Origin: an uncultured Opitutales bacterium | GTDB lineage: Bacteria > Verrucomicrobiota > Verrucomicrobiia > Opitutales > Seribacteraceae | Direction: 5' to 3' | DNA: 41,186 nucleotides | Assembly (NCBI GenBank): GCA_943787575.1 | Contig: CALSMY010000020.1 | Location: forward strand, 1 to 41,186 | Shown: positions 1 to 7,393 of the stretch, one piece after another | Position numbering within the stretch: the first letter of the stretch is position 1 | Layout: each line of letters starts with the position of its first letter | Notes under the pieces: model-generated | What the model saw: only the letters and a program-made list of their open reading frames with translations | What the model was told of the DNA's origin: nothing | The model's database searches: none | Program-made: the position numbers and the translations under genes

Positions 1-377
1 CCATGCTTGCTGAATTCGAACATCGGAGCCACGCAGGGGAAAGAAGACTGTTTGGAAGTCATTCCGGTGATGCGCTGGCCATTGCGGATGCTGTCGGGCA
101 ATTCCTGCCCGTGGTATTTCCGTAATTCCGGGTGGTAGTCGAACATGTCGATATGGGAAGGTCCGCCGGACATGAACATGTAAATCACCCGCTTGGCAGT
201 GGGCTTGAAGTGGGTACGTCCGAGGGTGCCGTTCAAGGGGACGGAGCCGGCAGATCCCATCGGCGCCCATCAGAGCGGGCCAGCGATGTTGGCGAAACCG
301 AGGGCACCCATGCCCATGGCTCCGAGCTTGAGCATTTGACGACGGGTATGAAGTTGGTGAAGGTCGAGTGGATTCAT
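1..377 (-). pseudogene. DUF1501 family protein, 5' part, with in-frame TGA
   Basis: Read from the ATG at 377, this gives a 35-residue leader with a Tat-like twin arginine (TRRQMLKLGA), then an in-frame TGA at 272-270. The same frame then continues open to the window edge. After the stop the translation is clearly DUF1501: [18 protein letters not shown] followed by a [17 protein letters not shown] stretch. DUF1501 proteins are exported, partner DUF1549/DUF1553 proteins in Planctomycetota and Verrucomicrobiota, and have no settled biochemical role. Here the gene lies about 20 bases downstream of the DUF1553 fragment on the same strand, which is the usual order. A restart at the ATG at 260 would lack the export signal. 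The 3' end is outside the window. The family call is firm. Whether the TGA is a real nonsense mutation or a sequence error cannot be told here. Confidence 0.8.
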
Positions 378-397
378 GGCGATTACTGAGTTTTGGA

Positions 398-2158
398 TTA
401 TTCGCGGTTCAGGGTTTCATCCAGGTTGAGAATCATGGAGGCGAGAACTGTCCAGGTGGCGTGTTCATTGCGGTTTAAGGATTTGTCGCGTGGAGAGTCG
501 CCCATGGCGAGCAACTGGTCTGCTTGGGCAGGGTTCTGATCAAAGACAGCTTTCTGTTTGTCGTATGCCTTTTTTATCACCTCTTGGCGCAAGCTGTCTG
601 CGGGTCGCCCAGTGGCCAGCTCAAACATTCGGTTGACCCGGCTGGGCAGGTCTTGGGGGCTACTCTTTAGAACACGCTGGGCGAGGAAGCGGGAGGCTTC
701 CACAAACTGTACATCATTGAGGGTGACCAGTGCCTGCATTGGGGTATTAGTGCGCTGGCGCTGCACAGTGCAGATTTCGCGGGAGGGTGTATCAAAGGCA
801 AGCATCGCTGGTTGGGGGGAAGAGCGCTTCCAGTAAGTGTACATACTGCGACGGTAAATCTTGTTCCCTTGGTCCTGAACAAACTTGCGGTTGCGATCGA
901 GCGATACCTCGTTCCACAGGCCAGCAGGCTGGTAGGGTTTTACTCCGGGTCCCCCGAATTTCTTGTTGAGTAAACCGCTAACATGTAAGGCCTGGTCGCG
1001 CACAAACTCGCCCATCAGGCGAAAGCGGGGAGCCCGGGCGAAGTAGAGGTTTTCCGGGTCCTTGGCCAGGTGTTCCTTGGTGATGACGGAGGACTGGCGG
1101 TAGGTGGCAGAGGTCACCAATTGGCGGATCATCTTCTTTACATCCCAATCGCTCTCAAGGAAATCGGCGGCCAGCCAATTGAGCAGGCCGGGGTGGGTGG
1201 GCCATTTCCCTTGTGAGCCAAAGTCGCTGGGCGTATCGCAGAGTCCACGGCCAAAGATAGTCTGCCAGTAGCGGTTAACGGTGACTCGGGGAGTGAGTGG
1301 GTTTTCTTTATCAGTTAGCCATTTCGCGAGACCGAGACGGTTCTTTTCCGATTCGGTTTTCATGGGGTGGAGAAAGTCGGGGGTGTTTGCCTGAATGACC
1401 TTGGATTTATCCGGCGAGGAGTACTGCCCACGAACCAACAGGTAAGTGTCGCGCATTTTGTTGGCAGGATTATCCCCCATCACCATCGAGGTGATTTTGT
1501 TTTTACGAACATTGTTCAGGGCATTCTGTTTGTTATTTCTGGCGGCAAGGAGGTTTTTATATTCCTTATCAAAACGGTTGAGGTACTCGTCATGAAGCAG
1601 GGTGCGCTGGGCATTGGCCAGGGCATCGAGAGGCTTTGTAAAAAGTGGGGAGAAGGAATCCACTTTGCTCAGTTTCTCCACATCCTTGCGGTTAAGCACT
1701 CGGTGGTAGAGACCAATCTCATCCATCTCTACTCCCTTTACCGCAGCACCGTAGTAGCGCCGGCCAATCCGGAAGGTTTTATCCGTTTGAATGGTGGCGT
1801 TGAGTTCATCCTGAGCAATGTCTTTTTGCTGGCTGGTTCCATTGATAAAGATATTGATGCCGGCTGCCTTGCCTGAGCCATCATAGGTTACACAAAGATG
1901 GTTCCAGGAATTAAGCGGTAGTGGAGATTTTGAGACCACCTTGATGGCATTGTTGGGATATTCGTGAATAATGTGCATGCCTGGGCGACCGCCCTCCATC
2001 CAAACATCATACCCGCGATGCTTCGCTTTTTCATCCATTTTGCTGAGCAGGGCACCGGATAGTTTAGTGGTAGTTTTTACCCACATTGACCAGGAGAAAG
2101 CTTGGTTGTGTTCCAGCACACCTGCAGTGGGGGACTCGATGAAGCCACTTTGCTCCAC
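398..2158 (-). CDS. DUF1553 (PSD1) fragment with second LamG-like domain
   Basis: This is the C-terminal piece of a broken DUF1549/DUF1553 protein. It opens with a LamG/concanavalin-type domain (about residues 1-160, with EGGRPGMHIIH and FRIGRRYYGA). The DUF1553 domain follows from about residue 270 (NPLTPRVTVNRYWQTIFGRG, then TSATYRQSS, RAPRFRLMGEFVRDQAL, and the TNTPMQALVTLNDVQFVEA block). The listed start is a GTG that is probably not a real initiator. The frame is still coding-like upstream of it, and the preceding fragment (2064-3587) runs into it through a frameshift near 2200-2225. No signal peptide is expected in this piece. Function is unknown; the family is exported and often associated with sulfated-polysaccharide gene sets. 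Confidence 0.85.
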   Translation of the reverse strand: MEQSGFIESPTAGVLEHNQAFSWSMWVKTTTKLSGALLSKMDEKAKHRGYDVWMEGGRPGMHIIHEYPNNAIKVVSKSPLPLNSWNHLCVTYDGSGKAAGINIFINGTSQQKDIAQDELNATIQTDKTFRIGRRYYGAAVKGVEMDEIGLYHRVLNRKDVEKLSKVDSFSPLFTKPLDALANAQRTLLHDEYLNRFDKEYKNLLAARNNKQNALNNVRKNKITSMVMGDNPANKMRDTYLLVRGQYSSPDKSKVIQANTPDFLHPMKTESEKNRLGLAKWLTDKENPLTPRVTVNRYWQTIFGRGLCDTPSDFGSQGKWPTHPGLLNWLAADFLESDWDVKKMIRQLVTSATYRQSSVITKEHLAKDPENLYFARAPRFRLMGEFVRDQALHVSGLLNKKFGGPGVKPYQPAGLWNEVSLDRNRKFVQDQGNKIYRRSMYTYWKRSSPQPAMLAFDTPSREICTVQRQRTNTPMQALVTLNDVQFVEASRFLAQRVLKSSPQDLPSRVNRMFELATGRPADSLRQEVIKKAYDKQKAVFDQNPAQADQLLAMGDSPRDKSLNRNEHATWTVLASMILNLDETLNRE

Positions 2159-3587
2159 TTTGAACCCTGAAGCTACCTTGCCCAGTTCGGTCTGCTTGGC
2201 CTTGCCATGGATGACGTAACGTATCCTTTTGGTTTGTGCTGTCCACGGTTTGGTTGCCCTCGAAGGAATTAAAATCGATGGAAGAGACCAAGCCCTTAGG
2301 CGAAGGGATGAAGCGGTAGGAGAGTTCCATTACCTCGGCAATCTCATTTTCCATAAGGGCCCGGTTGTAGACCCGCACATCATCGATATCAGTATCATTT
2401 AACTGAGCGGAACGGAACCTCCTGCCAATGTGAAAAGGCTTATCCGTAAGGATGCTGCTCTTCTTTAAAGTATGGTGCGGGTTTCCTTTGTCCTGCTTCT
2501 TACTGTTTACATAGATTTCCACCGAATTTGCGGAGGCTGTACCGTTGTAAGTCACACAGACATGCTGCCACTGATTTTGTTTGAGCTGGTTTTTCGCCAC
2601 CACTTTGTGAGCGTTGTCGGGCCAGGCATGAATGATGTGCATGCCGGGGCGTCCGCCTTCAAACCAAAGGTCATAGCCACGAAATTTATTCCCCTCGTCC
2701 ATTTTGCCGATCAAGGCTCCGCTTAATTGGGTGTTAGAGGGTCTGACCCATGCACTTAAAGAGAAGGATTGATTGTGTTCGAAATCTCCAAAGTTAGGAA
2801 CTTCGGCATAGGCATTTTTTTCGATTCTTATTCCGCTCTTGAACTTGGCATTGGCCACCTTGATGGGGGAATCCCGTAAAATCGTGGGCGTGGCTTCGGC
2901 TACCCCATGGTCCGATTGATTGTTCTCCAGGTCGACACGGTCGAATGGAAAGAAGCCCACCAGTCCATCAGGCTCCAGGACTCCTGGGTTTGTCTTGATG
3001 TCTTTCGAACACTGGGTAAACCAATTCTTAAAGGGGTCAAGGGATTGCTGGCGTCGTGAATTAAGTTGGCCCCGTGCATCCTGAAGGGCTTTTTCGGAGT
3101 CCGCTAATTGTTTTTCACGCTCTGGAGTCATGATCTCCACTAGTGGTGCCTGGTTTCCTCTTCTTGTCTGCATGCCGGGATCAGCATTGTTATTAAAGAA
3201 AGCAAACATTTGGTAATATTCCTTTTGGGAGAAGGGGTCGTACATGTGATCGTGGCATTGGGCACATTCAAAGGTCATCCCCAGCCAGACATTGGATGTA
3301 GTCTTAACCCGGTCGATCACATACTCCACCCGGAACTCTTCGGCAATGGCCCCGCCTTCATCGGTGGTGGCATGGTTGCGGTTAAAGCCGGAAGCGATTT
3401 TTTGTTCGAGGGATGCCTCGGGAAGAAGATCGCCCGCGATTTGCTCGATGGTAAATTCATCAAAGGGTTTGTTATCGCGGTAAGAGTTGAGCACCCAGTC
3501 TCGCCAGGGCCACATGTCGCGCGGGCCATCGTCGTGAAATACTGAGGTATCGCCGTAGCGGGCGGCATCCATCCATACGAGGGCCAT
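2064..3587 (-). CDS. DUF1549 C-terminal half plus first LamG-like domain (fragment)
   Basis: This is the middle piece of the same broken gene. The ATG at 3587 is internal: the frame is open back to the TGA at 3615, and codons between them read LASDEYAERMALVWMDAARY, the normal continuation of DUF1549. Conserved DUF1549 features follow (DGPRDMWPWRDWVLNSY, FTIEQIAGDLLP, GFNRNHATTDEGG, CAQCHDHMYDPFSQKEYYQM). A LamG-like domain lies at about residues 255-410. The last ~35 residues, after about position 2210, are out-of-frame read-through (rich in His, Arg and Cys) and overlap the next fragment, which marks a frameshift rather than a true C-terminus. Confidence 0.85.
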   Translation of the reverse strand: MALVWMDAARYGDTSVFHDDGPRDMWPWRDWVLNSYRDNKPFDEFTIEQIAGDLLPEASLEQKIASGFNRNHATTDEGGAIAEEFRVEYVIDRVKTTSNVWLGMTFECAQCHDHMYDPFSQKEYYQMFAFFNNNADPGMQTRRGNQAPLVEIMTPEREKQLADSEKALQDARGQLNSRRQQSLDPFKNWFTQCSKDIKTNPGVLEPDGLVGFFPFDRVDLENNQSDHGVAEATPTILRDSPIKVANAKFKSGIRIEKNAYAEVPNFGDFEHNQSFSLSAWVRPSNTQLSGALIGKMDEGNKFRGYDLWFEGGRPGMHIIHAWPDNAHKVVAKNQLKQNQWQHVCVTYNGTASANSVEIYVNSKKQDKGNPHHTLKKSSILTDKPFHIGRRFRSAQLNDTDIDDVRVYNRALMENEIAEVMELSYRFIPSPKGLVSSIDFNSFEGNQTVDSTNQKDTLRHPWQGQADRTGQGSFRVQSGAKWLHRVPHCRCAGTQPSFLLVNVGKNYH

Positions 3588-3614
3588 GCGCTCGGCATAT
3601 TCATCGGAAGCAAG

Positions 3615-4244
3615 TCAGCGGTCGACCAATTTTTCGTAAGCATCGGGGGATTGGTCGGCCAAGAATTCGTTGACCTCATAAGGGCTGGGGGGGAGACCGG
3701 TTAGGTCGAGGTAGACCCGGCGGACGAGGGTGCGACGATCAGCTTCGGGGGAAGGCTTGAGCCCAAGGCCATCCAGTTTGGCACGAATGAAATGATCGAT
3801 TGGGTTTTTGGCCCACTTCTGGTTGCTGGTTTGAGGGGTAGCCGGTTTTTGCACGGGCAGGTAGGACCAGTGTCCCTCCCACTTCGCTCCCTGCTCAATC
3901 CACTTGGTAAGGATTTCCTTTTCCCGTTCGGTCAGTTCCTTTTTGCTCTCCGGCGGGGGCATGATCTCGTCTGGATCGTCCGATACAATACGGTGCCAGG
4001 CTTCACTATCCTCAGTACTGCCAGGAACAATGGCGGCAAATCCATCCTTCTCGAAATAGGCTTCTTCGGGCAGATCAAGTCGCAAGTCGGCTTCGCGGAA
4101 TTTTTCCGAGGGGCCATGGCAATGAAAACATTTTCCAGAAAGAATGGGCCGGACATCTCGGTTGAATTGAATGGTTTCTTCTGCACTCCCTACGGAGAGG
4201 ACCACGAATAGAAGAAAAGAAGAGAGATTTAAACGAAGATTCAT
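3615..4244 (-). CDS. PSCyt1/DUF1549 N-terminal fragment
   Basis: This is the N-terminal piece of the broken gene. It has a signal peptide (about residues 1-21), then a planctomycete-type cytochrome c domain with a CFHCH haem motif (C39, C42, H43). Next come the MPPPESKKELTEREKEIL-type segment and the start of DUF1549 (HFIRAKLDGLGLKPSPEADR, RRVYLDLTGLPPSP). It stops at YEKLVDR followed by TGA, exactly where relatives read VDRLLAS; the codons after the TGA read LAS in the same frame. So the TGA replaces a Leu codon. With the two downstream fragments the ancestral protein would be about 1,280 residues. It is probably exported, and the role is unknown. Confidence 0.85.
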   Translation of the reverse strand: MNLRLNLSSFLLFVVLSVGSAEETIQFNRDVRPILSGKCFHCHGPSEKFREADLRLDLPEEAYFEKDGFAAIVPGSTEDSEAWHRIVSDDPDEIMPPPESKKELTEREKEILTKWIEQGAKWEGHWSYLPVQKPATPQTSNQKWAKNPIDHFIRAKLDGLGLKPSPEADRRTLVRRVYLDLTGLPPSPYEVNEFLADQSPDAYEKLVDR

Positions 4245-4570
4245 TGAATAAAGCTGTGATTGGGAGTTATTAAATAGAATTGCGAAAGCACTTTAGGACA
4301 AGTTGGAAATGACAAGTATTTCTAAAAAAAAATTTTAACTTTATTAAAGCTCAGATAAAAAAAGGTCGAAAATAGGGTGCTTGATTAATGGTTAATATCA
4401 TCTAATCACTCCCTCATTCCTACCAATCTTACATTTTAAAATCTTTCTAATTAAAAACCTATCAAAACCATTTGATCTTCTTTTTCAAAAAGTTCCAAAA
4501 TGGAATGGGCAAACCGCCCCGTTTTTTTAAAGTGTGGAGTAATGAAAACTTTTAAGCTAGGAATGAACCC
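4245..4570. other. AT-rich divergent intergenic region
   Basis: This 326-base spacer lies between two divergent genes. It has long A/T runs (4321-4370 and around 4435-4500) and no ORF. On the minus strand a promoter-like pair faces the cytochrome gene: TTGTCC at 4301-4296, a 17-base spacer, then TCTATT at 4278-4273. Each box matches four of six sigma-70 consensus bases. On the plus strand a weak 4-bp hairpin followed by a T run (GGGC/GCCC, then TTTTTTT, about 4507-4528) sits just upstream of the next gene. Its role is unclear. Confidence 0.4.
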
Positions 4571-5191
4571 TTGAACGATTCTAATACACCCGAAGAAAAG
4601 CCTGAAGAAATTCAGGAAACCCCCGAAAGTCCATCAGCAGAGGAACTTCCCGAGCTCGATGCCACAGAGTTGATGCTGCATGGTAACCTGGCTGCCCAGA
4701 TCCGATATTCTATGATCAAGGGATTGGCCGAGGCTCTGGACGAAAAGGCACAGCTCTTAATCGAGGCGGAATCGAATTTTGAACCTCAGGAAGGCGAGAC
4801 CTTTGCTGAGATTGCCCTGCCGGAGATCGAAGCTATGGCACAATGTCTAACTGACGAATGGATTGATTTCTCAAAAATTCGTTACTGGGAAAGCTGCCAA
4901 ACTGCAGAGGTTGAGTGGGAGGAATTTAAAGATGAGAATGGTGAGGTTAAACGAATGCCTTACACCAAACCTCTCGAGGAGGTTAAGGATGGCAATCGTT
5001 TACTTGCCAACCTCGAACAGACCCGAAACTGGTTGGAACAAGTTCATCTTTTGCATGAGGAAAAGGGAATGGGCTGGGTGTCGCCACACGGTTGTCCGGA
5101 GGATGGACAGCATGCCTATGAAGCCCGTCGAATTTGCATCGAGAAATTAAACCAATCAATCGATTCCATTCGTTCGAATTTCGATATTTAG
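4571..5191 (+). CDS. Acidic hypothetical protein
   Basis: Not recognised. It is a 206-residue, strongly acidic, Glu-rich, cytoplasmic-looking protein with no signal peptide or membrane segment. The N-terminal ~30 residues are Pro/Glu-rich and probably disordered; the rest looks helical. Conspicuous residues include W97, the WESCQTAEVEWEEF stretch and a GMGWVSPHGCPEDGQHAYEARR segment with Cys and His. The start is a TTG at 4571, because the nearby ATG at 4563 reads only MNP-stop. AGGA lies about 8 bases upstream of the TTG. The gene ends 8 bases before the secreted-protein gene that follows, so the two are probably cotranscribed. Confidence 0.7.
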   Translation: MNDSNTPEEKPEEIQETPESPSAEELPELDATELMLHGNLAAQIRYSMIKGLAEALDEKAQLLIEAESNFEPQEGETFAEIALPEIEAMAQCLTDEWIDFSKIRYWESCQTAEVEWEEFKDENGEVKRMPYTKPLEEVKDGNRLLANLEQTRNWLEQVHLLHEEKGMGWVSPHGCPEDGQHAYEARRICIEKLNQSIDSIRSNFDI

Positions 5192-5199
5192 GTACTAGT

Positions 5200-6378
5200 A
5201 TGAAGAAATCATTCATCAGCTTCTTCGCGTGTTTTCTTGCGACTACGGTATTTGCCAGTTGGAAGCCAGATGATCAGGCGGCGGTCTTTTCCTTGAAACC
5301 TGATCGGGTGTTGGGAAGTCCATACTTTAAGGAGGTTCTCAAGACCTATGGTTTACTTGGTTTTGGCTATACCAGTATTATTAATGATCACCATTTGGTG
5401 GATTTGCAAAAGGAGATGGGTGTACAGATAGAGGATGCAAGCGAGGTCTCCTTGGTCGTGGGGAACTTTCTGGAAACTGTGATTAGTTTACCCGTGTCCA
5501 CTTCTGGGAATTACCAGGCTTTAAAAAATTCTTCATTGGCTTTCATTCTTCGGACCCACGGAGAAGTATACCCAGACACATTTTTTGAAAAATTTGACCG
5601 GTGGGCATCTGGACCGGCATTCAGTAAATCAGATTTAGAACGATTTCGCAGAGATGTCAGGATTGATCCAGGTAAAATCGATGAAATGAGTCGAAGCATC
5701 CGCGTTGAAAAGAAACATTACGCTGAAATGGAAAAACCAGAAAAGGTGGGTAAGGCCACTCTTTTTTCCATCCCTGTAATTGAGATCAATCAAGCCTTGC
5801 AAACGAGTGTAGTGGATGGAATCAAAATGACACTGGGCATGCAGGCGGAAAATGGTATGACTGTGTTTGTGCTGGGTACCAGGAAGGATGTACTTGGTTT
5901 TTTTGAGCACGAAAACGCGAATAATGAGTCATCGCACGATTCTGAAAATACCGAGTTTACCTCGTTTTCAATTCCCTTGGATGGTGAGCTACTCAAAAAA
6001 ATGGAAACCAGCAACCTATCTGACCCAAATGGGCCATTGGGGCCCCTGGCCACTACTCTCGGGCAGGCGATGTATGAAATTAAAGAAATTTCGGGGACGG
6101 CAAAATTCTCAGGTGGTCGTGCACACCTAGACCTTACTATAACCTGCAAGGATGTTGAGTCTGCCCAGTCCATATGGAGTGTGGGGCAGGCATCTTTGGG
6201 GATGGTCCAAATACAAATGTTGAGAAAACAACTGAAAAATCCAGCTGCCCAAACCGCCGTGAGTGCTGATTTTCTGAACCGTATAAAATTGAAGCATCAG
6301 GAAGCAGAGATCCATGTGCATGTGGAAGCCTCCCCCAGCGAACTTATGCCCTGGGCGGCGAACAAGAAATTTCCCTAA
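5200..6378 (+). CDS. Secreted hypothetical protein
   Basis: Not recognised. It is 392 residues from the ATG at 5200, chosen because it begins a clean signal peptide (MKKSFISFFACFLATTVFAS) and follows the previous stop by 8 bases. A longer in-frame reading from 5134 would overlap the upstream gene. The mature part is mixed alpha/beta with no Cys-rich motif and no obvious catalytic motif. It is Glu/Lys-rich around residues 140-190 and 255-275. The neighbouring acidic protein is its likely operon partner. It converges tail to tail with sufE, one base apart. Periplasmic location is inferred from the signal peptide. Confidence 0.75.
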   Translation: MKKSFISFFACFLATTVFASWKPDDQAAVFSLKPDRVLGSPYFKEVLKTYGLLGFGYTSIINDHHLVDLQKEMGVQIEDASEVSLVVGNFLETVISLPVSTSGNYQALKNSSLAFILRTHGEVYPDTFFEKFDRWASGPAFSKSDLERFRRDVRIDPGKIDEMSRSIRVEKKHYAEMEKPEKVGKATLFSIPVIEINQALQTSVVDGIKMTLGMQAENGMTVFVLGTRKDVLGFFEHENANNESSHDSENTEFTSFSIPLDGELLKKMETSNLSDPNGPLGPLATTLGQAMYEIKEISGTAKFSGGRAHLDLTITCKDVESAQSIWSVGQASLGMVQIQMLRKQLKNPAAQTAVSADFLNRIKLKHQEAEIHVHVEASPSELMPWAANKKFP

Positions 6379-6379
6379 A

Positions 6380-6802
6380 TTATTTGTCTATGTCCAGGCA
6401 GTGCTGGGCATAGCTCTTGATTTTTTCCCGCACACCAGTTAATCCATTGCGCCGGTTGGGAGAAAGGTGCTGGGTAATTCCGACCTCGGATAGAAAGTCA
6501 GGTTCCAAACTGATGATTTCATCTGGGCTTTCCCCACTGTACAATTCACAAAGCAGGGTGGCGGTACCCTTGGTGATGGAAGCGTCGGAATCTGCCTGGA
6601 AATAACATTTCCCACCTTCGAACCTCGGGAAGATCCACAATTGGGAGATACAACCTTTGATCAAAAAGGTTTCAATCTTGTATTCGTCTTCCAGTCCGGG
6701 AGCGTCTTTTGCCCGATCGATAACATAAGCAAACCGGTCGAGGTGATCCTCAAAGGGCACAAGTTCTTCAACTAATTGATCACGCTTTTCTTCAATGCTC
6801 AT
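6380..6802 (-). CDS. sufE: SufE-family sulfur acceptor
   Basis: A 140-residue SufE homologue. SufE accepts persulfide sulfur from the cysteine desulfurase SufS and passes it to the SufBCD Fe-S scaffold in the cytoplasm. The acceptor cysteine is visible as C51 in FLIKGCISQLW, the position and context seen in E. coli SufE. The FQADSDASITKGTATLLCEL block and the C-terminal LSPNRRNGLTGVREKI block are also typical. Length is normal for the family. The start codon overlaps the last codons of the upstream lipoprotein gene by 11 bases, implying cotranscription. No sufS or sufBCD lies in the window, so the rest of the pathway must be elsewhere. Confidence 0.95.
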   Translation of the reverse strand: MSIEEKRDQLVEELVPFEDHLDRFAYVIDRAKDAPGLEDEYKIETFLIKGCISQLWIFPRFEGGKCYFQADSDASITKGTATLLCELYSGESPDEIISLEPDFLSEVGITQHLSPNRRNGLTGVREKIKSYAQHCLDIDK

Positions 6803-7271
6803 GATTATCCGATTTGGGGTTTCCGGAAAAGGAAAGGGGAGTATTTAAATAATTGGAACTGCCAATTTTTACATTTACCATTTCAGCTTTTATCGGCAGG
6901 AGATTCTCCACGGATTGGGAAGAGCGAAACAGAGAACTATTTCCCACCGTTTCTCCGGTTGCGGGGTCAGGAATGGCGTTGAGAGTTAGGGTGCGATTAT
7001 TGTCTGCCAAGTTCAGTTCGATGGTTGATTGTTCGATTCGTACATAATTCTCGGCATGGGCATCGAGAATAAAGACTTCGAATTCACCCTTATTATTTAG
7101 TAAAAGTTCGAGGTTGTGCCCAGAACCATGGGGACCGAGTTCCATTAAGGTTCCACCCCTCATTGCTTGATGGACATGTCCACCTCCGGAATTGCCTCCC
7201 TTTTTCCGGTCTTCGGAACATCCCCAAGTGAAAGTGAGAACGATTGAACATAGAATGATAAAAACTTTCAT
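6792..7271 (-). CDS. Small lipoprotein, metal-pump-associated-like
   Basis: A 159-residue lipoprotein with a type II signal peptide ending in the lipobox FTWGC (C18), followed by Ser, Glu and Asp. A Gly/Lys linker with HVH comes next. Then a pattern (RGGTLMELGPHGSGHNLELL, followed by FEVFILDAHAENYVRI) resembles a periplasmic domain often encoded near heavy-metal efflux genes. No efflux genes are present here, so metal binding is only a suggestion from the family pattern. A C-terminal His (SDNHEH) adds possible ligands. It overlaps sufE by 11 bases and is divergent from the sulfatase gene across a 122-base gap. Confidence 0.7.
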   Translation of the reverse strand: MKVFIILCSIVLTFTWGCSEDRKKGGNSGGGHVHQAMRGGTLMELGPHGSGHNLELLLNNKGEFEVFILDAHAENYVRIEQSTIELNLADNNRTLTLNAIPDPATGETVGNSSLFRSSQSVENLLPIKAEMVNVKIGSSNYLNTPLSFSGNPKSDNHEH

Positions 7272-7393
7272 AGACTAAACATCCTACACATTGAGTTGGT
7301 CTCGAGCAAGCGCAAGCCCGCTAAGAAAAGGAAGGAAATAAATCATTTTCGGGGTGGTCATCCAAAGTTCAAACACTTAGGACATTAGTTATT

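Noticed and set aside
1367..1876. Long plus-strand open frame opposite the DUF1553 fragment
   Set aside because: It lies wholly within the conserved coding sequence on the other strand and shows no family resemblance.
270..3617. In-frame TGA codons as selenocysteine or recoded Trp
   Set aside because: One TGA replaces a Leu and the other follows the signal region. No SECIS-like hairpin was seen, and TGA ends several normal genes in the window.
4507..4528. Rho-independent terminator
   Set aside because: The stem is only about four pairs and no plus-strand gene ends upstream of it.
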